NCBI GenBank assembly: GCA_002914805.1
Contig: JXTB01000383.1
Location: forward strand, 62,001 to 126,000
DNA: 64,000 nt
Origin: Parasponia andersonii
Lineage: Eukaryota > Streptophyta > Magnoliopsida > Rosales > Cannabaceae
Direction: 5' to 3'
Notes under the pieces: model-generated
Database searches by the model: none
Told to the model about the DNA's origin: nothing
The model's input: the letters and a program-made list of their open reading frames with translations, nothing else
Part shown: positions 1-11,503 of the stretch, in pieces
Numbering within the stretch: position 1 is the stretch's first letter
Layout of the letters: each line of letters opens with the position of its first letter
Translations under genes and position numbers: made by a program

Positions 1-195
1 ACCTTCATCAGGACAGAGTCATTGCTGCTTTTGAGTATATCTCCTCCATGGTGGCCAGTGTAGAACCATTCAATCAATATGCAAATGGACAGAGAGGTAA
101 TATAAATACCCCGTCTTTGCCTGAACAGAATTCTGCAAAGGGGAAGTTTAGTGTCCGGTTCAAGCGTAGAAATGGACGGGTTCGAGTAGTGGTGA

Positions 196-238
<43 letters not shown>

Positions 239-1568
239 GCGTGTGTGTGCATGCCATTGAAATTTTTATATGATCTACTAAGTGCTAATCTCAGTTAAAG
301 TTCTTCGAATTATATTCAGTGTGAAGAACTTCATGCAGAGCAGTCTGGCATTAACTTTACGTCTCTTTCACCCGAGGATGGAGTAATGAATCAGGGTCTA
401 ATCCCAAAGGTTAGTTGTTCTTATCTTGATGGGTATTTTTCTCCTATTAGCCTGTCTTTCGAGACTTTGTTTTCTCAATTGGTATTAGAGATTTTTTTGT
501 TTGGTTATATCATTTGCCACATTATACATTGTTCTGCGCTTTCATTTCATTATATGAGATGATGACAAAGTTATTAACACCTACTACCGAAAAGGACAGT
601 TTTTATGCAAAGAATGACACCCTGGTTTAACTATATTGTCATATACAGCTAAATTACGAAGTACTATTCTTTCATAAACCATACCTTTAGTTTTATAAAA
701 AAGTGGGCAAATTTGAACTTTCCAAAACTTTTAAATAAAAGCAACTGTATGACATTTCTTGTATCTTTACAAAATGTACAACCAAAAGAGATTCCCGTCA
801 ATGTATTTTGCCATCAGCAGTACTATTTATATTACGCCCAAAGTATCACAATACAAAAATGTTGCCTCCAGGTCAAGCTCGTCCACATCTATATTATCAT
901 TTACAAAAGTCTACACAGTTCAAAACAAGAGTTATTAAATTGGGGTTTTCAAAAGTCACCAAAACTATGTAACAATGCTATAGTTACAATTCATGCCCCC
1001 AAAGAAATGAAGATACTGACTCTGTTGTGGCTCATGCAATAGAAATTCTATGTAAATTAATGAAAATTGTTTTCCTCAATGACATTTTTGCCTCTCTTAG
1101 TAATTGTAAGAAAAATACGCATCTTCTACAGGTGCAGTTTAGTCTTCAGCTGACAGAGAAGGAGCGAATTGACAGGGCTAATGTTGTACTTCCCTTTGAA
1201 CATCAAGGTGAACCAGGACTCATCTAAGTTTTCCATTTCTTATGTCTGTTGAATAAATTTTGGTCTTTTACCACATATTAAAGATTGGAAAAGAGTTTGG
1301 TTGATCTCGTTACATCTGTAGTCTTACATTATGCCGATGTTTCTAGACATAATCTCTTTTAATTTCCTAATTTATAGGAAATGGTAAACTGATACAAATC
1401 TATGACGGTCGAAGATCTCTTGCGGATGCAAACGACGAGGAAACACCTGTTCCAGCCAAGAAATCAGAGACCAATGAGTCTAGCAAGGGTGAGATAATAT
1501 ATTTCCGAGACTCAGAAGATGAGATGCCAGATTCTGATGAGGACCCTGATGATGATTTGGATATTTGA
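1..1568 (+). CDS. ELP5: Elongator complex protein 5, C-terminal half (four exons, 5' end outside window)
   Basis: Exons read at 3-191, 320-409, 1132-1207 and 1378-1568; joined they give 181 residues and a TGA stop in one continuous frame, with GT..AG at all three introns. Order of recognisable pieces: [19 protein letters not shown] at the start, [13 protein letters not shown] at the end of exon 1, [15 protein letters not shown] in exon 2, [16 protein letters not shown] and VVLPFEHQ in exon 3, [16 protein letters not shown] in exon 4, and the acidic tail [19 protein letters not shown]. This matches my memory of plant ELP5. Known role: Elp5 forms a RecA-like ring with Elp4 and Elp6, the accessory half of Elongator, which modifies wobble uridines in tRNA. 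The N-terminal part (about half the usual length) lies left of base 1. No frameshift or premature stop is seen, so the gene looks functional. It is the only convincing host gene here. Confidence 0.88.
196..238. repeat. Compound (CT)n-(AT)n microsatellite in ELP5 intron
   Basis: About 25 bases of CT followed by 18 bases of AT, starting only four bases after the 5' splice junction (donor GTGATC at 192). The intron is just 128 bp long, so the repeat forms about a third of it. Confidence 0.95.
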
Positions 1569-2864
1569 TTGTGTTTACCTCATTCTCGCCACAGGAATTT
1601 GGTAAACCTTTTACTTACTAACTTCTAGGAATTTCTAGGGACAGTTGTTTCAGTTACCGTCTGAAGTAGGTGCCTTCCTCTAAACTACATGATATAAAAG
1701 GTCTACAAATAAAATCTACTGTGTACATTTAGTAAATTACTAGCGAGAGTTTTTGACTTTACCTCGATATCTCTAACTCTTAACTCTAGCTCTCTCTCCC
1801 CTTTTGCTCTTTTATTGTCAGGATAATATCACTTTTATATATTGTATTTTGATATTTTATTCATTTTATACCTTCTGCTTTAGTTATTATCAATATTGAC
1901 CCTTAGATTTGAAATTCGTTATAAATTTATGCCATGGTATTAAGTTAGAACAGTTAATTTACCATGTTGATTTAATAAATTTATTCTCGGATAAGTTTTT
2001 ATATGATTTATTTTTAATTTTTAAATGACATCTTGGTAAATTAATTGTTTTAAATTGATGTAAGAAAATAAATTTATAGCAGATTTCAAATCTAAAGGTT
2101 AATGTTGATAATAATTAAAACAAAAGATACAATATTAAACAAAGTATCAAAATACAAGGTATAAAAATGATTTTATCCCTTTGTTGTCGGCTCCAGGACT
2201 ATGAGGTTTCTATCTACTATCCTTGTACAAATTACCTTGGAATAATCTGAATGATGTTGAAACTAACAGCTTTGCATTCAGAGACTAGATTTATTTGGCG
2301 CAGCCGTAATATCCATACCTTCTAGCGAGATGTTATCATGATTAGGTATGATTCAATCATAGTGAAAAATTGGTGAAAGCTCGGAATTGATTGCAGGTTT
2401 AGATGGGAAATCATTTGCCTGTGGGAAGTTGATTGAAGCTTAAATTTGACCTTTTACGTGTATGTGAATTATGATACAAATGAATTAAACTCGGATCATA
2501 TCTACCATTATACTTTCTTCTATGAGATAACAGGCAGTAACTTCATTAAATCAAATAATCATAACCAAGTTGAAGAATACAAGGAGAAATTTCGTCCAAC
2601 CAAACAAAACAGAATCAACTGACTTAGATGTGTTACGGCCTAACATTTTTGTGGTGATAGGTAAAATTGCAGTGCATTTTAGTTTTCATGCTCTCCAAAA
2701 TGGCAATATCTGGCCAACCAAACTTGAAGCTTGGGTCGAGCAATTTTTTTGTTTCTATGGGAAATTAGGCGGGCATGCATCTCAATAAGGAACTTGACTT
2801 GCCAACATGGGGAAATGGATGGATTTAGGAGTTTTTTTAGGCTGAAATAACTTTGTTACGGCTA
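1569..2864. other. ELP5 3' flank and intergenic DNA
   Basis: The first few hundred bases should include the ELP5 3' untranslated region, but I see no single decisive poly(A) signal. The rest is AT-rich with short chance reading frames. No protein similarity or repeat structure is recognised. Confidence 0.5.
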
Positions 2865-3660
2865 CTTTTTAAAATGACAATTTTAAAGTTATCATATAGC
2901 CCTAAAATAGTCTCTTTATTACCAAAACCTCCTGAATTCGAAATAATTCAATAAAATTAATCTTGAATTTAATTTTTTAGAATAAAATTCTTTGAACTCA
3001 GAATAATTTAACAAAATTAATTTTGAATTCAATTTTTTAGAGTAAAAATCAACAAAGTCTCTTAACATTAGTTTTGTTAGAAAAAAAATTATTTATGTTA
3101 GTTTTTTTTTTAATTGTTAAGTCTTTATTTTTTTATTTGCGGCTTTTAGGTCATCATTATTATATTTTGGTTTCATTTTAATCCTTATTAATCTTTTCGA
3201 TTCAAAATTATTATGAATTAGCATTTGCCCAAAATGTGCTCATCTCAGCGGGAATAAAATTAGAAACAAAGAGAAATTATTATTTAAAACAATAAAAAAG
3301 AATTGAGATTATCATTTTCGTTCAAAACGGGAGTAAAAAATTGAAAAATTTTATTGGGATGTAATATGGATTTATTTTGGTCTAAGTATTCATATATATA
3401 GAAGAGAGATATATGAATACTTGGACCAAAAATTNAGAGGCTTTTGCTTTAATATTAGGGAACTTCATAATGTTTTGCTCTAAAAAATTGAGTTCAAGGT
3501 TAATTTTACTAAATTATTCCGAGTTCAGTAAGTTTTGCTCTAAAACATTGAGTTTAGGGTTAATTTTACCGAATTGTTTTGAGTTCAGGGGATTTTGATA
3601 ATAAAAAACCTAAAATATTTTACCATAATTTTAAAATTTATAACTACTAGTCATATAACT
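2865..3660. mobile_element. Non-coding element with long terminal inverted repeats (MITE/foldback type)
   Basis: The left arm (about 2890-3055) and right arm (about 3450-3640) are inverted copies of each other. The left arm reads CCTGAATTCGAAATAATTC and the reverse complement of the right arm reads CCCTGAACTCAAAACAATTC; the similarity runs on for more than 150 bases. Each arm holds two tandem copies of a roughly 65-base unit containing 'GAATTCAATTTTTTAGAG'-like text. Near the inner edge of the right arm sits a second, almost perfect hairpin (3378-3426). There is no coding capacity. Terminal bases and target duplication could not be fixed; a Mutator-like or foldback element is the most likely class. 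Confidence 0.65.
3378..3426. repeat. Near-perfect hairpin inside the inverted-repeat element
   Basis: The arms GGTCTAAGTATTCATATAT and ATATATGAATACTTGGACC face each other across a loop of about 10 bases. A single N call (3435) lies just beyond the right arm, suggesting trouble reading through the structure. Confidence 0.75.
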
Positions 3661-6383
3661 TAGAGGAAATTCAATTTTATGTGGTAAAATTTCAAAAAAG
3701 ATGAAAAGTTCTAGATAGTATAATTTTTGAAAAATTTTGGATTTATTAAGAAAATATCACTTTTAAAATTTAGAAAAATATCACTTTTTATAAAATACCA
3801 CTTTTGAAATTTAGAAAAGTATCAATTTTTACCACTCGAGGAGCGGGTTAGCTCAGGTAATCTGGTTATCTTAATTTTTAAAATATCAAATTTCGGAGAG
3901 AAAAGTGGTATTTTGCTAAATCAATTTCAAAATTGGTATATTTCAAAATAAACTTTTTAAAATGTTATTGTTCTAAATAAAATCTGAAATTGTTTTCAAA
4001 AAAGGGCCAGTATGGAGTTTATCAATTTTTTGGAACTTATAGAAATATGACTAAATTTTGGACCTAATTTAAGTAAATATCTATTTATCAAATATTATAG
4101 CAAAATGTCATGTATATACGCTTATATACCAAGTGTAAAATTATATATACCAAGTATAAAAAATTATATACTTAGTACATTTCAGTATAGTAACTGATAT
4201 TGGTAGATAAACATATCTACTAAGTGTAAAAATATATATACATGGATATTTAGCTATAAAATTTGAAAAATAGATATCTACTTAAGCTAATTTAAAATAT
4301 TGGTTATATACCTAAATTTATCTAATTTTTTGGACTTTAAATCATGTATTTTTTTTTTTTGAATAAAAGGCCCTACAATCTACCCTTGACCAAGTCTGAA
4401 GCCCCTCCAACATGGTGCGCAATAGCTTAAAAGTGATAAAGTAAACATTATTACACATGAGCCCATATTTTATAAAAGGTGAGAAGTAAATTCACTCTTT
4501 TTTCCACTCTCATCTCATTATTTAACACCTAATCACTTATCAATAATATTATAAAGTATAATAGAATTCACAATCAAGCAGTAAATAGGAAAGTTAAAAA
4601 GGCTAGGCAGCTGAATATCCTGGCTACGCTTGGTTTCAAAAAGTGGGCTTTCAATTATCAAAACTCCGAAGTAGTTTGTTTTCAACCGAAAGAGTTCATA
4701 AAGATTGAAGCCATTATCTTCTCCCTATTCTCAAGCAAAAGCTTGGAAAAGAGGCTAATCTATTAAAAAAAAAAAAGAAAAAATAAAACGATTTAATTAA
4801 AGAAGCAAAGTCGAGTAATCCCCAACTCTTCAGAAAGAAGAAGACAAAATAATTATTTAATAATTTTTTCTCTAAACTTTAGGCTTTTTAGTACTAGGGG
4901 AATGATTCGGCTCGCTGTTCTTTGCCTTGAACTTAGATTTGAACAAAGTTAACCAATCATGTTCTAACCTAGCAACTACAATTAGTTCCATTTCTTTTTA
5001 GACTCTTGTTGGGCCATCACCTTCTTTATTCAGGAACTAGGTCTAAAATACATGCTCATATGACACCATGGTTGTTCGGCTCTTGAGCTACACTGCTGCC
5101 AAGTTATGAGCCTTTTAATAATCTTATTATCCTCGGTTATGATAATTTTTTTTTCACAATTTTCTCATCATCTGCATTTCGAACCACAACCTGTTGACAA
5201 TGTTAATATTCTTATATCCTAGACAAAGAAAAAAGAAGCATTAATTTCCTCCTTATCTTCATGTCATTTTCTTTAGTCTATACATGGTGTAACTAGTGTG
5301 TGTTCGTGTAAGACATCTATTTGAACATACAGTGAAGGGGAGTGCTAAATATACTCTTTTGTCTTACTGCTCGACATCAATGGGGGAGTTAGGAATTGAA
5401 TCTAAGGTTAAAAGGAAAAATTACCATACCAAAGAAGACATGTATGTAAAATTGGACTAGCAAATTATTATGTTAACATTAAAGCGAATATGCCCAATCT
5501 ACTCCACACAACCACACTTAGCCGCAATTCCATTAGCTCAAAAGCAATAGTAGCAAAGAAAATTTCATGGAACATAAAAAGAAGATAGAAATTAACAAAT
5601 ATTTAATTAAAAAAATATATGCTTGGATTTTAGAAACTTTCATTTATTTATTGAAGAATCAAGTTAAAGAGAAGAATACAATAGAATGTATTAGGAAATA
5701 TGGAAACAATGCATGCCAGAGGGTCGGAAAAGTGTACAAAATGTTATGAAAGGAAAAATTGCAGAAGTGAGAGCGTGACTAAGGCTTCCTTTGAAAGACA
5801 AAAACGTTTGGCCTTCTTTTGTTTTGGGTACGTATTGAGTATAATTTTTATAATTTCTAATTAATTTTTATATCATGTTTTAAAAAAGAGAAACAAATGA
5901 GCTTCACTTGATTTTATGATAAAATGAAAGCAAATGAGACGAGAGTACTAGAAATAAAATTAGGAACTCATATGTACCTCATTAGGGAGTGCTTGACATG
6001 TAAACTTCCATAAAATATAGTAAAGTTTAAGTGTCAAGTAATGAGACAAACGATCAATTAGAAAAAGAATGAATTTGACATTCTTATATAAAGAATTAGA
6101 AGTGGAAAGCCTATATAATTGAAATTGATTTGGAAGACTTTGTTTAAAATTACTAAACATTTGGATTAATATCATTCTTAAATCCAAATTTAAATGGTTA
6201 TATATATGTGTTGCGTTACAGGTAAGTTATATATTCATTAACAGATTATAAATTAATTATATTCACCACAAGATCTCGATCTTCACGAAGTAGATCAATA
6301 AGAGTTATATCTTTCTCATATTGAAGTACAACATTGCCGAATTCAATCTATCTCTATGAAAAATGTAGCATCTACTTAATAAT
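3661..6383. other. Intergenic AT-rich DNA, no gene recognised
   Basis: Contains loosely repeated 'AAATATCACTTTT' text (3745-3830) and a 4100-4290 stretch of repeated 'TATATACCAAGTGTAAAA'-like units. The remaining reading frames are short and have no recognisable similarity. Confidence 0.5.
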
Positions 6384-8954
6384 TGTAAAATCTGAATTAT
6401 TTAAGGCCCAAAAGAAACTTTTTTAAAGCTGAATGGTAAACTTGGAAATAACTATTTTCGAAATAAAATAAATGAAATATCTGAATTTAATAATGTGGTG
6501 CTACAGTTACCATTTTGTACAGATAAACCCTCTCATTTCTTCTTCTTCTTCACACGTGGTCTCTGAAAGCTCAAAAGACTAGATTTTTGTTGGAGCTTGC
6601 CGCTGTGCCATTGCACCTCCGACTAATCGACGCGCCGGCCAACCATGACCAGCTCCTTCTGACAAAGTTACACTGCCAAGTCCCACCGGATTTTGTTGCT
6701 GAAAAATGGAGATCAGCCACATTAAAATTTCTGGCTACTGGAGCTTTACAGGACCTCTTTTCGCAACATTGAGGGTACTATTGGATTCTTCTCGTCGTCT
6801 TCGTCATTTTTCGATTAGTCTCGGCCATTAACTCGCCAGTAAGATTTTCACTATTGGACTGTTTTACCAAATTTTGTAAAAAATGATATTTTTATAATTT
6901 TTTGTTTGGTAATTATTTTACTCGAGGTAATTATATGAAGTGAAAGAGGATTAAAACTCATGAATAATTACAGACAACAAAAGTTAAAATGATATTCGAA
7001 AGATTGTTAATTTTCCAATTGAAAAATATAGTATTTTTCTAATTTAGAATGACAAGTGATATTTTTGTAAAACTAAATAATGTTGGACTAGAGTCTATTA
7101 CTATTCAGACTTGGGCCTTGGACTAAGATTAGAAAACTGTTAGTTTTTTTAAATATTATTGCAAAAATATCTTTTGTTTACAAATAATCAGTAAAGTTGA
7201 CACTTTTTCAAATATTTTTAGAAGTGATATTTTCTTAAATAATGTTGTGATGGTCATAATTTTTGAAATATTTTAGGAAAGTGAAATTTTTGCAAATAAT
7301 TAGCAGAAATGATATTTTCGGAAAAATGGACAATTTTTAAATTAATTCTAAAACGAGATATTTTTGTAATTCTTGGATTTAAAGCCCGTTTAAGGCTTGG
7401 GAAGTCGATGATTTCAAATTTGAATTTAGTGAGATCGAGAAACAAATTTTGATATATAATATTATTATGTTTCGAAATGACACAAATTCCGATATTTGTA
7501 AATAGCGTCGTTTTGTATGCCATAGGATAGATCCCGCACTAAGAGCTATTTTTGACAAATTATATATCTAACCTAGTATTTTTGGATGCTCTGAATTCAG
7601 TAGTAACTTTCGTTTCTCTATCCGAAGCTCTGGTAGAAAAATCACTTTCCCAGGTAGACTTACCAGGACTCCGAAACGACTACTTGAATACCCAAATGAC
7701 TAACAAGAGTTTTTTAGAGCATTGTTAGCTTAGTAGAGTTACTATTTTGACGCAGGGGTTCAATCAACTGATTTTATATCTATTTTGATTTATAATTGTA
7801 TTAAAACTTATTTATGAAATATCGTGATTTCACGATAGTTTGACAAATTGTTGAAAACTGTTGGATTATATTGGGATTAGACTGTGTGGATTATTTTACA
7901 CATTTTTATATTGTGATTATGGGGTAAAATAGCGGTGTACTACCCATATTATAGTAAATCTCAAAATAATGCCAAGATGAATTTTAAATCATGATTTGAT
8001 TCTTAGATGTATGATTATTATGAACGGTTACATTTTATACATACCATAGGATCACACACTTGAGTTCTATTATTGCATTATGGTAATTTAGATCACTGGC
8101 GAGTCGTTACAGTGCTAGCTGAAAGACCTAGGCTTCTGTCCATGTTTTTGGCTGATACACCTATGGATAATGTCAAGATGCTGGGTACTTTTGCTACAAA
8201 AGTATTGTATGACTATGATGGGAGGATAGCTCACTCATATACTTGGTGGATTTATGATATCTACAATTAGGTGGATTTGGTTTTGGTTTCGAATATGTGA
8301 TTATTCTGGATACGAATTGTTTTATAAAATTAGTTTATAAATGGATTTTAGAACATGTATTAACTATGCAGGTTTAATAAAATTGCATCTATTCAAAAAA
8401 GTAATTGAATTTTTAATGAGTATGTGAATGCTCATCCCCTTACTCCCACTTTCAGGTGTTTGTCTAATTGAAGCAGTAATTCCGGTAGTTAGACATGCTA
8501 TGTAGTTTATATTTACAGTTCTACTCTTAATTTCTAGTGGGTATTCATATTCTGCGTCTTTCTTTTCCTTTTTAATTATTTAGACAAGAATAATAAGTGA
8601 ATGTATGAGAATGATTTGGCTGTTTAATTTGAAAACTTGAAATTACAAGCGATTTTATGTAACATATTTTGAACATTGAACTAAATATTTTAATTAAACT
8701 CAATTTATCGAAGTTTATGATTTCTTAACAAGTTTCCAAAAGAGATAGTTGGAATTTTTTTTAAACTTTAATGGATATTTTTCTTAGGTAATTAAAACTA
8801 ATTAGAGTTTTAATAATTATGAAATTTATAATGATTTGAGGATCAAAACGAAATTATCTGATACTTAATTTTTCTTAAATTTTGTAAAATTAATATTTTA
8901 TTATATTTTCATATAAATTTAATAAAAACCATAACTTTAGATTTCTGGTTGAGA
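6384..8954 (+). mobile_element. Decayed solo LTR, long-LTR gypsy family, copy 1
   Basis: Begins TGTAAAATCTG, like the 5' LTR at 54206 (TGTAAAATCC), and shares with the other copies, in the same order: a GC-richer block near 6590-6780, a 'GATTTCAAATTTGAATTTAG' block (7408-7430), 'GATCACACACTTGAGTTCTA' (8050-8070) and 'ATGCTCATCCCCTTACTCCC' (8428-8450). Length, about 2.57 kb, agrees with the 2.50-kb LTR at 54206. The expected TGACA end appears mutated near 8950 (TTGAGA), and no target duplication is seen. No internal element sequence follows, so it is called a solo LTR. The open stretch at 6587-6772 is part of the LTR and not a gene. Confidence 0.72.
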
Positions 8955-11503
8955 GCGAGATCATCCCTCGAGTGAGGTGGAAATCAATGGAGGAAAAATA
9001 GTGAAGATAAAGGATATTAAATTTTTTCACTGAAGGAGCATGCTAGGGTTTTACAGTACTTAGCAATCTTACCCATTCTTACATGCATGGATAAGCCTCA
9101 TCCCTTTAATCCGTATCATCTTTTTCGAGGAATTTTATCTCATTATCCCTTATATGTGCGCATATCACATAGTATGGTGAAATGAACCCGAATAAATTGA
9201 TTCACTCTCTTTTCCTTGCTTATTCATTCACAATCTTTTCGAAATTGCTAAGGCAATATTGTAAGGTATCTATACATAAACTAACATGAATTCACTAGTA
9301 TTGCTCGAGGTCCTTAAAATAAGAACACACACATTACAATTTGCACCAAATCATGGAATAGATTGACAAGGACGTCATGTTTATCATTGTAACTTTCAGC
9401 GATCATATATTCTTTAGTTATCGGTTACAAAGAGATGTAATATTGGCTGAATGGGCTCAGTACATATCCCAAGATTCAAGGGGATCGGATTTCTTTTACT
9501 TTTAATCTCCAATCAGAGAGAATGTCTAATATGATGTATCCGATTCAAGATAGTATAGTGTTTTCTTCTCTATTATATATTAATGTCTTGGAGCAGTGAT
9601 CCATATTACCTCCTACGTACACTATTTATAAGTTTATTCCTTACAGAAAAAGAAAAATTATATATGTATGTATACAGTTGTTTTGGATCCACTTATATAT
9701 GTACTAATCTACATTGAATTACATAAAAAATATTAATATGAGGATTGAAGTGACACATTTTTAAGTTTAGGATCATATCAATGATACAGGAGGGAATAAT
9801 AGTGGGGTGGCCNTTTGATTATTTGATTCACGAATCAGCTTTATTAGCATATATATATATTTGAGTAAACGTCCCCTATATAAATCCAATAGAAGAGAGT
9901 TGTAGAATAGCAAGTGAGGTATATATGACTACCAAAGAGTTGCAAATCGAGAACTTTTGCCGAAGTACTGCATGGAGAGGAGAAGGCTTCAACCACCCTC
10001 AAAGGCTTCCAATACTCCATGTGGAATAATTATGAATAAATAGTCAAGTTGATATGTACATGGAATGTTGGAGGTCTTTAGGGTGGCTGTAAGTTTTAGT
10101 CCTAGTTTTCCTCAACTTATATGATCGATCTGTCTTAGTTAATTAGGCTATGATCGGTATGAGTGAAGGGAGAGAGAAATAAATAAAAAGCTAGCTGGGA
10201 AGGGGAGACAGGTAAACCTGATAGAGGGAAATAGATAGGAGGGTAAAATCCTTCTGTTTTGGTATGACCTTTCTAATTGGAAAGAGGTATGGTTACTAAA
10301 CCCAAATCTCCTTATTTAATGTCGTCCCAAATGTTGTTACCCAAATACCTTATGATCTAATGATCAAATGGTTCATATATAATACTTAACCGAATTAATT
10401 TTACATCAAGGAGTTCCGTCTATTCTCCTGTTTACAAATCTGTTTTGCCTTTTCTATTTCCGATTCTATTTTATTTATTTATTTATTTTTATAAAATCTC
10501 CCCGCTGCCTCCATCTAGTCTCTACTTACCTTTCCTTTTTTCCTTTCTTTCCTATAATAGATATATGTATAAATATATATAATATTGGAAGGAGAGCACG
10601 TCTCAAGAATTTCGTTATTTATAAGTAGCTTTTACAAATTAAGGGAGCGATGAAAATGGGACTTTTACGAGTCCACAAGCAATCATCTGTAGCGGAGATA
10701 GCAAAGTGACCAAGGCAGTGGGCCATAAGCAACCATCCCGTTCTCGGACTTGGCAACTTTCTTTTCGCCTTTTGACGTGATCATACTTGACATCAGTTTG
10801 TTTTCCGCTAAAGAAAACTTCACACGTTATCACTTTATATATGATTTTGTCTTTTATCTATTAGTTGTTACAAAAATTTTGACCATTGGAAATGAATTTA
10901 ATAATTTTGAGTTAGTGGTTGACATGCCAGCAAAATTTGGAGTATCATGCATGTCATTAAAAAATATGGCATCTCTAATCTGATCCCTTATTCAAGAAAT
11001 TCCCCACTCGCTGATCTCTCGAGAACCTTTCTTCAGCATCTCTAATAAGGCCACTATCCCAAATATAGTCCAAACTGGAGAAAAGTGAGGCGTCCATATT
11101 CAGTAGGAGCTAACCAACTGATCTGGGTTTCAACCGAGCAACTCGGTTACCTCTACTTTGTCCAGGCTGCTTTTCAAAAGGTCTATGCGTTTGTTGGAAT
11201 TCATTTTGGAAAAATCTCAGCTTCCTCAATGATTGTTTACATGCGAAGTTATCCGACTTACAGGACTTTGGATACAGTATTCGTATTGCCAAACAAAATT
11301 AACAATTAAATACCAAATTTAATTAAAACTATTAATTTAATCATAAAAGAAGGTTGAAATTCTAAAAGTTTGTCTGGGCACATTTTTATTTTGTATTTTT
11401 AATTTTTTTAAATAAATTAGAACGTGAAGATCTTTTCAAGTAAATTCCTGAAAACGTTCAACCATTTTTTTCATTTTAAGAAACAAAATGTCCATACCTC
11501 ACA
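8955..11503. other. Intergenic DNA, no gene recognised
   Basis: Holds short AT microsatellites (9850-9862), TTTA repeats (10466-10490) and a single N (9813). The stretch 10630-11290 is somewhat richer in GC and has overlapping short open frames on both strands, but no recognisable protein similarity. Confidence 0.5.

Noticed and set aside
48-260. ELP5 exon 1 reading on to base 260 as a separate 70-residue protein
   Set aside because: The end of that frame is translated microsatellite; splicing at 191 restores the conserved CEEL continuation.
4100-4290. Possible CRISPR-like or satellite array from recurring TATATACCAAGTGTAAAA text
   Set aside because: Units vary in length and sequence, have no regular spacers, and the DNA is eukaryotic.
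10630-11290. GC-richer stretch with overlapping open frames as a small gene
   Set aside because: Frames on both strands are short, none has recognisable similarity, and no splice pattern joins them.
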